Of a stretch of 64,000 nucleotides of DNA, positions 49,697-59,274 are shown in pieces. Source of the DNA: Flavobacterium sp. SLB02. Lineage in GTDB: Bacteria > Bacteroidota > Bacteroidia > Flavobacteriales > Flavobacteriaceae. The DNA lies in the NCBI RefSeq assembly GCF_009664855.1, contig NZ_CP045928.1:1068695-1132694 (forward strand), read 5' to 3'. Position numbers and translations under genes: made by a program. A model generated the notes under the pieces. The model saw only the letters and a list, made by a program, of their open reading frames with translations, did not search any database and was not told the DNA's origin. Every line of letters starts with the position of its first letter. Position 1 is the first letter of the stretch.

Positions 49697-52600
49697 ATGA
49701 ATTTTAAACAATTATCAAAGAAAAAAATAAAATACAATCTTGTATTTTTATTTTTCCTGAATTTCCTGTTGAGCACTACAATCTACGCTCAATCTACTGT
49801 GGTAGAAGGGAAAATTACAGATGCTGCAGGATTATCACTACCAGGTGTAAATGTCCAGGAGAAAGGAACTAAAAACGGAACTTCAACAGATTTTGAGGGA
49901 AGTTTTAAAATTAATGTAACCAATAATAAAGCAATTTTAGTAATTAGCTACCTGGGTTTTCAAACACAGGAAGTTAGTGTAGCTGGAAAATCTAAAGTAA
50001 ACGTAAGTCTCTCTGAACAATCAAACTCACTTAACGAGGTTGTTGTAGTGGGATATGGCACGGCAAAAAAGACAGATCTAACCGGTGCAATTAATACTTT
50101 ATCTGCCGCAAAAATTACCGAAAGAAACGTAACCAACCCTATGGAGGCTATCCAGGGAGGAATTGCAGGGGTTCAGGTAACTTCGAATTCAGGTCGTATA
50201 GGTGATGGATTTAATGTGATTATCAGAGGAACAAACTCCATTAATAAAGATGGTTCTAAACCACTTTTTGTTGTCGATGGAGTACCTACTGATAATATTG
50301 ACTTTTTGAATCCGCAGGATATCGCCAGAATGGATGTACTCAAAGATGCTTCGTCTGCGGCAATCTATGGTTCCAGAGGTGGAAGCGGGGTTATCATCGT
50401 TACCACTAAAAGCGGAACAAATGCAAAATCAGGAGTAACAGTTTCATTCGATTCTTCTTATGGTAACAAACAAGCAGTGAGATTACCTAAATTAATGAGC
50501 CCTGAAAAATGGTGGTATTACCATCAATCAGCATTTTTAGCCACTACCATTTCAGCTACAAATCCAACTTATAATGATATCAACGAAACAGAATTAGAAG
50601 CCGCTGTAGGTCAGGCAGGTTCTAATCCTCTTTTGTTTCAGAGAGTAGTAAAAAACAAAACTTATAATTGGCAGGACAGAATCCTTAAAGGAGGGATGAC
50701 TCAGAATAATTATCTAAATGTTTCAGGTCGCGCCGATAACGGACTCTCTTATAATATAGGTCTGGGAGTACAAAAAGAAACCGGAGTTATTGATAATGAA
50801 GGTATCGATAAATACAACTTTAAGGCAGGTTTAAATCATAAAGTAAATGATAAAATCTCATTTGGAGTAAATCTTACCATTTCTAAAACAGATGAGCAGT
50901 TAGGAAGCCCAACTGCCATGCAGGAAGCTTTTAGACAAAATCCATTTACTTCACCTTGGGCAATTGATGCAGCCGGTAACGACATTGTAGGCACTTATGC
51001 GCAACAGCCAGGTACATTAAAATATCCAAACGGAACATCTGCCATTAATAAAACAGGATCGTATAATCCATTTTTAGAAATTGCCAATTCTGCCGATGAA
51101 ATAGAGAGATTCACCACAATTGGAAATGTATTTGCAGAATACAAAGTCAATAGCTGGCTGTCTTTTAAATCTACTTTTTCAGCTGGGAAAATGGATGCAA
51201 GAGAAGGAAGATCATTTGGTGCACAAACAGATTTTGGACTTAAAAACAAAAGTTTGCCATCTGGTGATGTAACCAACGTGCAAAACTTTAATTATACCTG
51301 GGACAACCAGTTTAATATCAATTATACCCTGGCAAAGGATCATGTGTTTAGCTTTTTAGGACTTCAGAGTTTTTATTCTAATACTACTGAAACTTATTTT
51401 GCAGCCTCAAGAGAAAATCCTTTCGAAACCAGTTTTTATAATTTAGGATCAGGAGCTCAGTCTACTTATACATTGACCCCTGGAAGTGGCAATATTGCTT
51501 TGATTCCTTCTGGTGTGTTTACTCCTTATTCTAAAAATACTTTAGAATCATATGCAGCTCGTTTTAATTATGCTTATAAAGGGCGCTATTTATTGACAGC
51601 TTCAGTGAGATATGATGGATCATCAGTTTTAGCTGAAGGAAATAAATGGACTGCTTTCCCTTCTGTAGCTTTAGGATGGAATCTTCATGAGGAAGCATTC
51701 ATGCAAAAATTATCTTTTGTTTCTAACTTTAAATTTAGAGGAAGTATTGGTTATACAGGAAACGATAATGTGAATCCTTATTCAAGTTTAAGTCTTCTTA
51801 AAACACCAACTTATTATGAATATGGTTCTACTGTTGCCAATGGTTACACAGCATCGAGTTTAGGAAATCCAAATTTGGGATGGGAAAAAACAAAAGAGGT
51901 GAATTTAGGTTTAGATTTTGGCTTTTTTAACAATAGAATCTCAGGTAGTGTAGATGTGTACAATCGTTTGTCTAAAGACTTATTGTTTCAACAAGCTTTA
52001 CCACTGGAAATAGGAGTTCCTACTATTACTTCAAATGTGGGGTCTATTAGAAATAAAGGTATCGAGGTTGCGCTAGTGACTAAAAACATTCAGACTAAAA
52101 ATGTGTCTTGGGAAACCAGTTTTACTTTTACTAAAAACGTAAATAAATTAGAATCTATTTACGGACAAGATAAAGTAGATGATGTTGGAAACAACTTATT
52201 TATTGGGGAAAACGTTCACTCTTATTACAATTTTGTATTTGATGGAGTATGGCAGGAAAGTGAAGCAGCTAAGGCACTTTCTTACGGTCAGAAACCAGGT
52301 GAGGCAAGAGTAAAGGATTTGAATAATGATGGAAAAATTGATGCCAATAACGACAGGGCTATTCTGGGGAACTATGATCCTAAATGGTCAGGAAGTTTTT
52401 CTACAACATTAAAAGTAAAACAATTTGATTTATCATTGTCTTTAATCACCAATCAGGGAATGACTGTATTTAGTGGATTCCACGATAATTTTGCCGATGT
52501 TACAGATAGAGGTCGTCAGAAATTAGATCTTGGTGATTGGTATGTTCCGGCAAACGGAGCAGGTCTTCCTTCTCAATACTCCAATACAAATCCTTTGCCT

Positions 52601-52873
52601 CGTGGAGCAGGTGTTTACTATGATACCAACAACGTAGCGTTTTATAAAGATGCTTCATTTGTAAAAGTTCAAAACATTGCCTTAGGATATAGTTTTGATC
52701 AGGATCTGGTTAGTAAGCTGAAAATTAAAAGTTTAAGATTATATGTTAATGTCTTGAATCCTTTTGTATTTACCGATTATGAAGGATATGACCCTGAATG
52801 GGCAACTGCGGCTTTAGCAGTTAACCGTGTCTCTACAATGACGGTTCAGATGGGATTAAGTTTAAAATTTTAA
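49697..52873 (+). CDS. SusC/RagA-type TonB-linked outer-membrane transporter
   Basis: This is the outer-membrane transporter for pectin oligosaccharides. The 1,058 residues contain a signal peptide (about 1-31), a carboxypeptidase-regulatory-like domain (about 34-115, VVEGKITDAAGLSLPGVNVQ), the TonB-box/plug start NEVVVVGYGTAKKTDLTGAI, the plug (KDASSAAIYGSRGGSGVIIV), and a barrel. DLNNDGKIDANNDRAILGN is the usual extracellular SusC loop, and the C-terminus is MGLSLKF. It is paired with susD 11 bp downstream. Nutrient specificity is inferred from the surrounding pectinases. Confidence 0.95.
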   Translation: MNFKQLSKKKIKYNLVFLFFLNFLLSTTIYAQSTVVEGKITDAAGLSLPGVNVQEKGTKNGTSTDFEGSFKINVTNNKAILVISYLGFQTQEVSVAGKSKVNVSLSEQSNSLNEVVVVGYGTAKKTDLTGAINTLSAAKITERNVTNPMEAIQGGIAGVQVTSNSGRIGDGFNVIIRGTNSINKDGSKPLFVVDGVPTDNIDFLNPQDIARMDVLKDASSAAIYGSRGGSGVIIVTTKSGTNAKSGVTVSFDSSYGNKQAVRLPKLMSPEKWWYYHQSAFLATTISATNPTYNDINETELEAAVGQAGSNPLLFQRVVKNKTYNWQDRILKGGMTQNNYLNVSGRADNGLSYNIGLGVQKETGVIDNEGIDKYNFKAGLNHKVNDKISFGVNLTISKTDEQLGSPTAMQEAFRQNPFTSPWAIDAAGNDIVGTYAQQPGTLKYPNGTSAINKTGSYNPFLEIANSADEIERFTTIGNVFAEYKVNSWLSFKSTFSAGKMDAREGRSFGAQTDFGLKNKSLPSGDVTNVQNFNYTWDNQFNINYTLAKDHVFSFLGLQSFYSNTTETYFAASRENPFETSFYNLGSGAQSTYTLTPGSGNIALIPSGVFTPYSKNTLESYAARFNYAYKGRYLLTASVRYDGSSVLAEGNKWTAFPSVALGWNLHEEAFMQKLSFVSNFKFRGSIGYTGNDNVNPYSSLSLLKTPTYYEYGSTVANGYTASSLGNPNLGWEKTKEVNLGLDFGFFNNRISGSVDVYNRLSKDLLFQQALPLEIGVPTITSNVGSIRNKGIEVALVTKNIQTKNVSWETSFTFTKNVNKLESIYGQDKVDDVGNNLFIGENVHSYYNFVFDGVWQESEAAKALSYGQKPGEARVKDLNNDGKIDANNDRAILGNYDPKWSGSFSTTLKVKQFDLSLSLITNQGMTVFSGFHDNFADVTDRGRQKLDLGDWYVPANGAGLPSQYSNTNPLPRGAGVYYDTNNVAFYKDASFVKVQNIALGYSFDQDLVSKLKIKSLRLYVNVLNPFVFTDYEGYDPEWATAALAVNRVSTMTVQMGLSLKF

Positions 52874-52884
52874 ATTAAAGAAAA

Positions 52885-54591
52885 ATGAAAAAATTAATAA
52901 TAGTTATAGCAATTCTGGCAACCACACTACATTCTTGTTCAGATTTTATTGAAGAAGAAAATCTTGCTTTTGGTTCAGCAGAACAATATTTTCTTACCTC
53001 TGCCGGGTTTGAGTCATTGGTAAATACAAATTATTCAACCTTAAAAGATATTTATGGTGGTGATCCGTGGTTATTTGAAGCAGGTACAGATATGTACTCT
53101 GAGGGAAGAAATCAGGAGCCTGAAGGATTAGCCAAATATTTAACATTATCCTCATCATCTGCAGGAGTTGATTTATTGTACAGAACTTGTTACATGGCCA
53201 TTCAACAAGCCAATAAAGGAATATATTATTCTACCCTTACAGAGAAAACAAGTACACTGGATACAAGAGTAGGTGAACTTAAATTTTTAAGAGCAAATGC
53301 TTATTTTCTATTAGTTCAGACTTATGGAGGTGTGCCAATTGTATTGGATAATATCAATACAGCGGTAACTTCTTTTGACCGAAATACAGCCGAAGAGGTG
53401 TATACTCAGATTTTTAAAGATCTTAACGAAGCCCTTCCGGCAGTTGCAGCGGGTGCTTATACAGGAAGAGTGAATAAAAGAGCTGTTCAGGATTTATTGG
53501 CAAAAGTATATTTAACTAAAGGATATGAAACTTTTGGAGCACCAACAGATTTTACAACGGCAGCAACTTTGGCAGATCAGGCAATTGCAGGCCAGGCATT
53601 AAATGTATCTTTTGAAGATGTGGTAAAACCGGGTAATGAAATGAATGCTGAGACAGTATTCTCAGTTCAGTTTTCTTCAGCTTCTAATGCAACGGGAACG
53701 ACTTCCCTTGGGAATTCTCAAAATTATTGGTTTGGTCCTTATTTAGGTGCTGCAGCTGCAGGAAACCCTTATCCTAACAGAAGTTACACGCTTTGTCCTA
53801 CTGTTTATGCAATCTCATTATTTGAAAAAGGGGATAAACGCTGGGAGAGTACTTTTATGACGGAAATCTTTGCCAGATATTACGATTTGTATAGTACAAC
53901 AGCAGATAAATCAGCTTCAAAAGTGACTCATTTCTATGAGCCAAAATGGTTTACTCCGGCAGAGAGAACTGCCTATATAGCCTCTCATACGAATTTGGGT
54001 AAAATTACAGCTCCTTCAACAGTACCGGCAGGTTATCATATTTGGGGATCTTATTCTTCATCAGCGCCTTCAGGAGGAGATTACAACCTAATTCCGGTTA
54101 GAAAATTTGATGACCCTAATGCTCCCTATAGCGGTGCTACTAGTGCCAACTACAATACAACTCCAATTACTGCTGCTACAAACAGAAGCAGTACACGTGA
54201 TTTTATTATCTCAAGACTTGGAGAAACGTATTTAGTTGCTGCCGAAGCTTATTTTAAAGCAGGTCAGCCTACACTTGCACTGGCTCGTTTAAATGAAGTA
54301 AGAAGAAGAGCAGGCGGTGGTGTAGTAGGAGCAATTCCGGTAGTAACAACTATTGATATCAATACAATATTAGACGAGAGAGGAAGAGAATTATTGGGTG
54401 AATACCACCGTTGGTTCGATTTAAAACGTACAGGAACATTAGTTGACAGAACTGTTTTGTACAATCCTAAAGTTACTAGTGCTGCTGCTTTTGCAGGTCA
54501 AAATGGTCAACAGAAAATTTTAAGACCAATACCACAATCAGCATTAGATTTAAATAGAAATAAAGATTTCCCTCAAAATCCGGCATATTAA
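52885..54591 (+). CDS. SusD/RagB-family nutrient-binding lipoprotein
   Basis: This surface lipoprotein caps the SusC transporter and binds the oligosaccharide. The 568 residues begin with lipobox LHSC (Cys 18). The helical TPR-like core shows FLRANAYFLLVQTYGGVPIVL, a classic SusD N-terminal motif, and near the C-terminus SRLGETYLVAAEAYFKAG, LNEVRRRAG, ERGRELLGEYHRWFDLKR and NKDFPQNPAY, the terminal SusD signature. It is co-transcribed with susC. A stem-loop at 54652-54682 follows. Confidence 0.95.
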   Translation: MKKLIIVIAILATTLHSCSDFIEEENLAFGSAEQYFLTSAGFESLVNTNYSTLKDIYGGDPWLFEAGTDMYSEGRNQEPEGLAKYLTLSSSSAGVDLLYRTCYMAIQQANKGIYYSTLTEKTSTLDTRVGELKFLRANAYFLLVQTYGGVPIVLDNINTAVTSFDRNTAEEVYTQIFKDLNEALPAVAAGAYTGRVNKRAVQDLLAKVYLTKGYETFGAPTDFTTAATLADQAIAGQALNVSFEDVVKPGNEMNAETVFSVQFSSASNATGTTSLGNSQNYWFGPYLGAAAAGNPYPNRSYTLCPTVYAISLFEKGDKRWESTFMTEIFARYYDLYSTTADKSASKVTHFYEPKWFTPAERTAYIASHTNLGKITAPSTVPAGYHIWGSYSSSAPSGGDYNLIPVRKFDDPNAPYSGATSANYNTTPITAATNRSSTRDFIISRLGETYLVAAEAYFKAGQPTLALARLNEVRRRAGGGVVGAIPVVTTIDINTILDERGRELLGEYHRWFDLKRTGTLVDRTVLYNPKVTSAAAFAGQNGQQKILRPIPQSALDLNRNKDFPQNPAY

Positions 54592-54651
54592 AAATCTGGT
54601 ATAATTAGTAATTTAAAAATTTTTGAGGTTTTGTTTTTTTGAAGAAGTTAA

Positions 54652-54684
54652 AAAGGAGTTCGGTCATGAATCGGACTCCTTTCT
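54652..54684 (+). terminator. Stem-loop after susD
   Basis: AAAGGAGT and ACTCCTTT (54652-54659 with 54675-54682), extended by an inner CG pair, form a hairpin 60 bp after susD, with a short CTT tail. It probably tempers read-through into the enzyme genes rather than stopping it. Confidence 0.5.
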
Positions 54685-54708
54685 TAACGAAATAATAGTT
54701 CGCTTGAA

Positions 54709-55641
54709 ATGAAAAGAATCTTGTTGGTATTAGTGTTTGTCTCTCAGGGTGTTATAGCGCAAAGTTATAGTGTTGATACCTCATATACCATAAAAAGTAC
54801 CTATGATAAACTCATTAAGAAATATCCTTTTATAAAAATTGCAAAGGCAAATAAAGGAAAAAATGATATTCAGATCGAGAATATAGTGTATTACAAGGAT
54901 AAAAACCGGGCATTACATTTGGATGCCTTTTTTAATAAAAAGCAGAAAAATAATCCAGGGGTAATCATGATTCATGGAGGCGGTTGGAAGTCAGGAAATA
55001 AAAATCAAATGCAAGGTCTAGCACAGGAAATAACCTCAAGAGGATATTCTTGTTTTGCAATTGAATACAGATTATCGCTCGAGGCAAAATATCCAAAAGG
55101 GATTTATGATGTAAAAAATGCGATTAAATTTATAAAAGATAATGCAAAGAGATTTCATGTAGATCCAGACAAAATTGCCGTTTTAGGATGCTCCTCAGGA
55201 GGCCAAATGGCAGCTTTGATTGGTACAACAAATACAGATTTAGCTTTTGAAGATGCAAAATACAAGAGTAAGTCTTCTTCAAGAGTTCAGGCAATTATCG
55301 ATGTAGATGGAATATTAGCTTTTAAGCATCCTGAATCTGGCGAAGGAGAAATGGCTGCTTTTTGGCTGGGCGGCACCTATGAGGAAAATCCGCAAAACTG
55401 GAAAGAAGCGTCGGCTTTAAGTCATGCCAGTGAAAATACACCGCCAAGTCTGTTTATCAACAGCAGTTTTGAGCGGTTTCATGCAGGACGGGATGATATG
55501 ATTGCCATTTTAAATCAAAACAAGATTTATAGTGAAGTAAAAACAATTCAGGATTCACCTCATTCCTTTTGGTTTTTTGAGCCCTGGATGGATGAAACAG
55601 TGAATTATACGACACAATTTTTAGAGAGAATATTCAAATAA
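54709..55641 (+). CDS. Exported alpha/beta hydrolase, BD-FAE-type esterase
   Basis: This secreted serine esterase has 310 residues with signal peptide (about 1-17, ending VIAQ). The oxyanion motif MIHGGGWKSGNKNQMQG, the nucleophile elbow GCSSGGQMAALIG (Ser in CSS) and a late His in QDSPHSFWFFEPW are visible. The sequence NALHLDAF-like start YYKDKNRALHLDAFF also fits the BD-FAE group. Within a pectin locus, acetyl or feruloyl ester removal from pectin side groups is plausible. The DUF4861 gene follows 11 bp on. It is related in fold, but not closely in sequence, to the esterase at 35592. Confidence 0.87.
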   Translation: MKRILLVLVFVSQGVIAQSYSVDTSYTIKSTYDKLIKKYPFIKIAKANKGKNDIQIENIVYYKDKNRALHLDAFFNKKQKNNPGVIMIHGGGWKSGNKNQMQGLAQEITSRGYSCFAIEYRLSLEAKYPKGIYDVKNAIKFIKDNAKRFHVDPDKIAVLGCSSGGQMAALIGTTNTDLAFEDAKYKSKSSSRVQAIIDVDGILAFKHPESGEGEMAAFWLGGTYEENPQNWKEASALSHASENTPPSLFINSSFERFHAGRDDMIAILNQNKIYSEVKTIQDSPHSFWFFEPWMDETVNYTTQFLERIFK

Positions 55642-55652
55642 TTTAGAATAAA

Positions 55653-56618
55653 ATGAAAACAAAGATCACATTAGCAACCTTATTTTTAGTTGGACTTACA
55701 GCGGTTAATGCTCAAAAATACGACATTAAAACAGCCAAAACATATGCCGAGATATCTGCCAAAACTGATGGAAAATGGGAAGGACGCAAATATATTGGAG
55801 GAACTGTTTTTAAAAATGTCGATCGTCTAAAATTAGCTCCCGAACATACAGATCATTCCTTTGATATTCGTTACGAAGGCCCGGGTTGGGAGAGTAACCG
55901 TATTGGATATCGTTTGTATCTGGACTGGAGAAATGCCATTGATATTTTTGGAAAGAAAACAACGGCTAATATTTTGCCTCTTGTAGGTCAGGATAATTTT
56001 GATTCCTATCATCAGATGAGCGACTGGGGTGCAGATATTCTTAAAGCAGGAAAAGGAATCGGAATTGGATCTATAGATCGTTATTTAAATGATGAAAAAT
56101 TACACTTCCGTGAAGTAGACTCAACCATTGCAACTGTGGTAAACAAAACGAACGAATCTGGCGTAAAAGTGAATTATTACGGATGGAAAACAGCCTTGGA
56201 TAAAATCGATTTCACATCAGTTTTAACCATCAAACCAGATCAGCTTTACACGCAACATACAATTCAGGCATCAAAAGAAATCAAAGGAATTTGTACCGGA
56301 ATTGTAAAGCAAAAAAATGCTGAATTACTTAAAAAGGAAAGTAAAAATAAAAAATGGGCTTATCTGGCCACTTACGGTGAGCAGTCATTAGTGCCCGATA
56401 AGTTAGGAATGGCTATTTTTTATAAGACCAGTACCATCGAAAATCTTGCTGATACTACTTTAGATTACCTTTTGGTTTTTAAACCTACTACAAAAGCAAC
56501 TTCTTTTTACTTTTTGGGCGCCTGGGAACAAGAACCAAACGGAATTAAATCAAAAGAAGAGTTCGTGAAGTATTTAGATCAAAAACTAGAAGTACTGAAC
56601 AAAAAAGGGAAGATCTAA
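55653..56618 (+). CDS. Exported DUF4861 family protein
   Basis: This secreted 321-residue protein has a signal peptide (about 1-20, ending VNAQ). The sequence shows KWEGRKYIGGTVFKNVDRLK, EHTDHSFDIRYEGPGWESN, YRLYLDWRNAIDIFGKK and DWGADILKAGKGIGIGSID, conserved blocks I associate with DUF4861, a family often found in pectin and rhamnogalacturonan loci. Charged and aromatic residues in these blocks (H, D, E, W) suggest a sugar-binding cleft, and a beta-sandwich with possible lyase or hydrolase activity is likely. No activity can be proved from sequence. It sits between an esterase and two GH105 genes, which supports a role in pectin backbone breakdown. Confidence 0.82.
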   Translation: MKTKITLATLFLVGLTAVNAQKYDIKTAKTYAEISAKTDGKWEGRKYIGGTVFKNVDRLKLAPEHTDHSFDIRYEGPGWESNRIGYRLYLDWRNAIDIFGKKTTANILPLVGQDNFDSYHQMSDWGADILKAGKGIGIGSIDRYLNDEKLHFREVDSTIATVVNKTNESGVKVNYYGWKTALDKIDFTSVLTIKPDQLYTQHTIQASKEIKGICTGIVKQKNAELLKKESKNKKWAYLATYGEQSLVPDKLGMAIFYKTSTIENLADTTLDYLLVFKPTTKATSFYFLGAWEQEPNGIKSKEEFVKYLDQKLEVLNKKGKI

Positions 56619-56725
56619 GAGATTGAAAAGAAAAAAGAAAAAAGAATAAAGAGCAAAGAGGAAAGAAAAGAGATGGCAAAAATCTGCCTGATCTGCTCAA
56701 TCTACGAGAAAAAAAAATAAATCTT

Positions 56726-56751
56726 TTTAATCCTTTTAATCTGTGGCAAAA
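56726..56751. repeat. 26-nt repeat, copy 2 of 2, after a purine-rich tract
   Basis: Identical to 41670-41695. It is preceded at 56620-56670 by a nearly pure purine tract (A/G), and by a TCTGCCTGATCTGCTCAATCT stretch of the same repeat family. Together they fill the 143-bp gap before the GH105 gene. Confidence 0.6.
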
Positions 56752-56761
56752 AATAAAATGT

Positions 56762-57964
56762 ATGCTTAAATCGACTTTTTTAAAAATAAATCTTATTGTT
56801 TCGTTATTGATTATTGGTAATAAAACAATCGCCCAAACTAATGAAAATACTGTTCTTGCTGACAATTTAAAATGGTCAGAGAGAACGGCACTTACTATTT
56901 TAAAAAACTATCCTAAAGCTTCTCAGATCGATGGAACTAAAAAGCCAAAATGGGATTATAAAATGGGATTGGTATTGTTTGCTTTTGAGAAATTATATCA
57001 AAAAACAAACCACGAAAAATACTTCAATTATATAAGAGAATATGCCGATGAATTAATTGATGCCCAGGGAAATATTACCGATTACAACATCAAAGATTAC
57101 AATATCGATTGTGTAAATCCGGGAAAATTATTGTTTAATTTATATGATCAGACCAAAGATGATCGTTACAAAAAAGTAATAGAGCAATTGAGAGCTCAGA
57201 TCGAGACTCAGCCCAGAACGGCAAGCGGAGGGTTTTGGCACAAAGGGATATATCCCAATCAAATGTGGATAGATGGTTTGTATATGGCTGAACCTTTTTA
57301 TACACAATACACAGTGAGGTATGAAAAAGGTAAAGCTTTGGATGATATTGCCAAACAATTTGAATTGGCGCAAAATCATTTGGTAGATCAAAAAACAGGT
57401 TTGGTGTATCAGGCCTGGGATGAAAGTAAAGAAATAGCATGGGCAAATCCCGAATCAGGAACCTCACCAACCATTTGGGGACGCGCTATAGGCTGGTATA
57501 TGATGGCTTTGGTAGAAACACTCGATTATTATCCAAAGACAAACCCCAACTTTAAGAAGCTGGCAGGCTATTTGAACCAGATAGCAAAAAGTGCAGTGGA
57601 ACATAAAAGTGCAACAGGTTTATGGTATCAGGTAGCAGACAAGCGTGATTTGAAAGATAATTATTTAGAATCATCTTGCTCGGCCATGATTATTTATAGT
57701 CTGGCAAAAGGAGCAGACAAAGGATATTTATCTTCGGATTATAAAAAGGTTGCGCAAAAATCCTTTGATGCCTTTATTGCCACGTTTGTAAAAAAAGATA
57801 AAAATGGTGAAATAGTAATCTCAAATGTATCTTCGAGTGTTGGTTTGGGAGGAAAACCTTTTCGCGACGGAACGAATCAATATTATACCAATAGCAAAGC
57901 AAAAGACAATAGTTCGCCAGCTTTGGCAGCATTTTTACTTAGTGCGATAGAATTAAAAAAATAA
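56762..57964 (+). CDS. Unsaturated rhamnogalacturonyl hydrolase, GH105 (first copy)
   Basis: This enzyme removes the unsaturated uronic acid from the ends of oligosaccharides made by pectate or rhamnogalacturonan lyases. The 400 residues show a signal peptide (about 1-23, ending TIAQ) and an (alpha/alpha)6 barrel with GH105/YteR motifs: PKWDYKMGLVLF, QPRTASGGFWHKGIYPNQMW, the catalytic Asp in WIDGLYMAEPFY, and GLVYQAWDESKEIAWANPES. It closely resembles the next gene (57987). The segment before SVGLGGKPFRDGT lacks the Cys that the second copy has (SNVSSS against TQACQV). Unlike its partner it is secreted to the periplasm, not acylated. Confidence 0.92.
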   Translation: MLKSTFLKINLIVSLLIIGNKTIAQTNENTVLADNLKWSERTALTILKNYPKASQIDGTKKPKWDYKMGLVLFAFEKLYQKTNHEKYFNYIREYADELIDAQGNITDYNIKDYNIDCVNPGKLLFNLYDQTKDDRYKKVIEQLRAQIETQPRTASGGFWHKGIYPNQMWIDGLYMAEPFYTQYTVRYEKGKALDDIAKQFELAQNHLVDQKTGLVYQAWDESKEIAWANPESGTSPTIWGRAIGWYMMALVETLDYYPKTNPNFKKLAGYLNQIAKSAVEHKSATGLWYQVADKRDLKDNYLESSCSAMIIYSLAKGADKGYLSSDYKKVAQKSFDAFIATFVKKDKNGEIVISNVSSSVGLGGKPFRDGTNQYYTNSKAKDNSSPALAAFLLSAIELKK

Positions 57965-57986
57965 TAAAATTTAAATATATTTTAAA

Positions 57987-59207
57987 ATGAAAAATACTAG
58001 AAAACAAAGTTATTTTACGTGGGTTATTTTAGTTTGTTTAATAGCCTTTACAAGTTGCAAAGTGACTTCTCAGGAACCTGCAAAGAAAGAAATCGTAATT
58101 TCTAAAAATTTAAAATGGTCTGATAAAATGGCCTTGACCTTAATGAAACGCCACCCAGAAGCCTATATGATCGATGATTCTAAGAAACCGAAATGGGATT
58201 ATGTTCATGCTTTGGTTTTGCATTCGATCGAAGAATTGTACAAGAAAAATCCGGATTCCCGATATAAAACTTACATAAGAGGTTATGTAGATGAGTTAGT
58301 GCAAAACGACGGAACAATTAAAACTTATGAATTAGACAAATACAATATAGATTTGGTAGTACCTGGGCGTTTGCTTTTTGATATATATGCTAGCTCAAAA
58401 GAAGAAAAATATCTAAAAGCAATGCAGTTAGTGCGCAAGCAAATTTCCGAGCAGCCGCGCACTGCAAGTGGAGGATTCTGGCATAAAAAAATATATCCCA
58501 ACCAAATGTGGTTAGATGGTTTGTATATGGGAGAACCATTTTATGCACAATATACCCTTACGTTTGAAAACGGACAAAATTTTGATGATATCGCAAAACA
58601 ATTTGAGTTAATTCAATTGCACGCAACAGATCCAAAAACCGGATTATTGTACCATGCCTGGGATGAAAGTAAAGAAATGCCGTGGGCAAATAAAGAAACA
58701 GGTAATTCGCCAAATTTCTGGTCAAGAGCTTTAGGCTGGTATGTTATGGCCCTTGTTGATGTATTGGATTATATGCCAAAAGAGCATCCAAAACAAAAAG
58801 AATTGGTAAAATACCTGAACAATGCATCGGCTGCTTTGGCTAAATATCAGGATAAATCAGGTTTATGGTATCAGGTAACAGACAAAGGCAATAAAGAAGG
58901 AAATTACCTTGAAGCTTCTGGATCATCAATGTTTGCTTATGCTTTTGCAAAAGGAGCCAACAAAGGATATCTGCCAGCCAGCTATAAAAAATTAGCCAAC
59001 AAAGCTTTCGACGGATTGACAAAAAAAATAATAAAAGTAGATGCCGATGGCGGAATTACACTCACGCAAGCTTGTCAGGTTGCCGGTTTAGGCGGAACTC
59101 CTTATCGAGATGGCTCATACGAATATTATGTAAACGAAAAGAAAAAAGACAATGATCCTAAAGCTACCGGACCTTTTATTCTGGCTGCTTTAGAGTTGAA
59201 CAGATAA
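57987..59207 (+). CDS. Unsaturated rhamnogalacturonyl hydrolase, GH105 (second copy, lipoprotein)
   Basis: This tandem paralogue of the preceding gene has 406 residues. It begins with a lipoprotein signal (LIAFTSC, Cys about 25) and so is probably tethered to a membrane. Motifs match the GH105 family: KWDYVHALVLHS, QPRTASGGFWHKKIYPNQMW, catalytic Asp in WLDGLYMGEPFY, HAWDESKEMPWANKETG, and ACQVAGLGGTPYRDGS. It starts 22 bp after the first copy. Different localisation and differences in the active-site loop suggest divided substrates. A repeat hairpin follows at 59223. Confidence 0.93.
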   Translation: MKNTRKQSYFTWVILVCLIAFTSCKVTSQEPAKKEIVISKNLKWSDKMALTLMKRHPEAYMIDDSKKPKWDYVHALVLHSIEELYKKNPDSRYKTYIRGYVDELVQNDGTIKTYELDKYNIDLVVPGRLLFDIYASSKEEKYLKAMQLVRKQISEQPRTASGGFWHKKIYPNQMWLDGLYMGEPFYAQYTLTFENGQNFDDIAKQFELIQLHATDPKTGLLYHAWDESKEMPWANKETGNSPNFWSRALGWYVMALVDVLDYMPKEHPKQKELVKYLNNASAALAKYQDKSGLWYQVTDKGNKEGNYLEASGSSMFAYAFAKGANKGYLPASYKKLANKAFDGLTKKIIKVDADGGITLTQACQVAGLGGTPYRDGSYEYYVNEKKKDNDPKATGPFILAALELNR

Positions 59208-59222
59208 TAAGTTTCAGGAAAA

Positions 59223-59253
59223 GATCTAACAGGCTTTTAAAATCTGTTAGGTC
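59223..59253 (+). repeat. CTAACAG hairpin, copy 2 of 2
   Basis: GATCTAACAG (59223-59232) and CTGTTAGGTC (59244-59253) pair around a TTTTAAAAT loop, followed by TTATTAT. It is the same stem as at 20083-20109 and lies just after a stop codon, so it may act as a weak terminator. Confidence 0.5.
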
Positions 59254-59274
59254 TTATTATAAGGATAATGTAAA

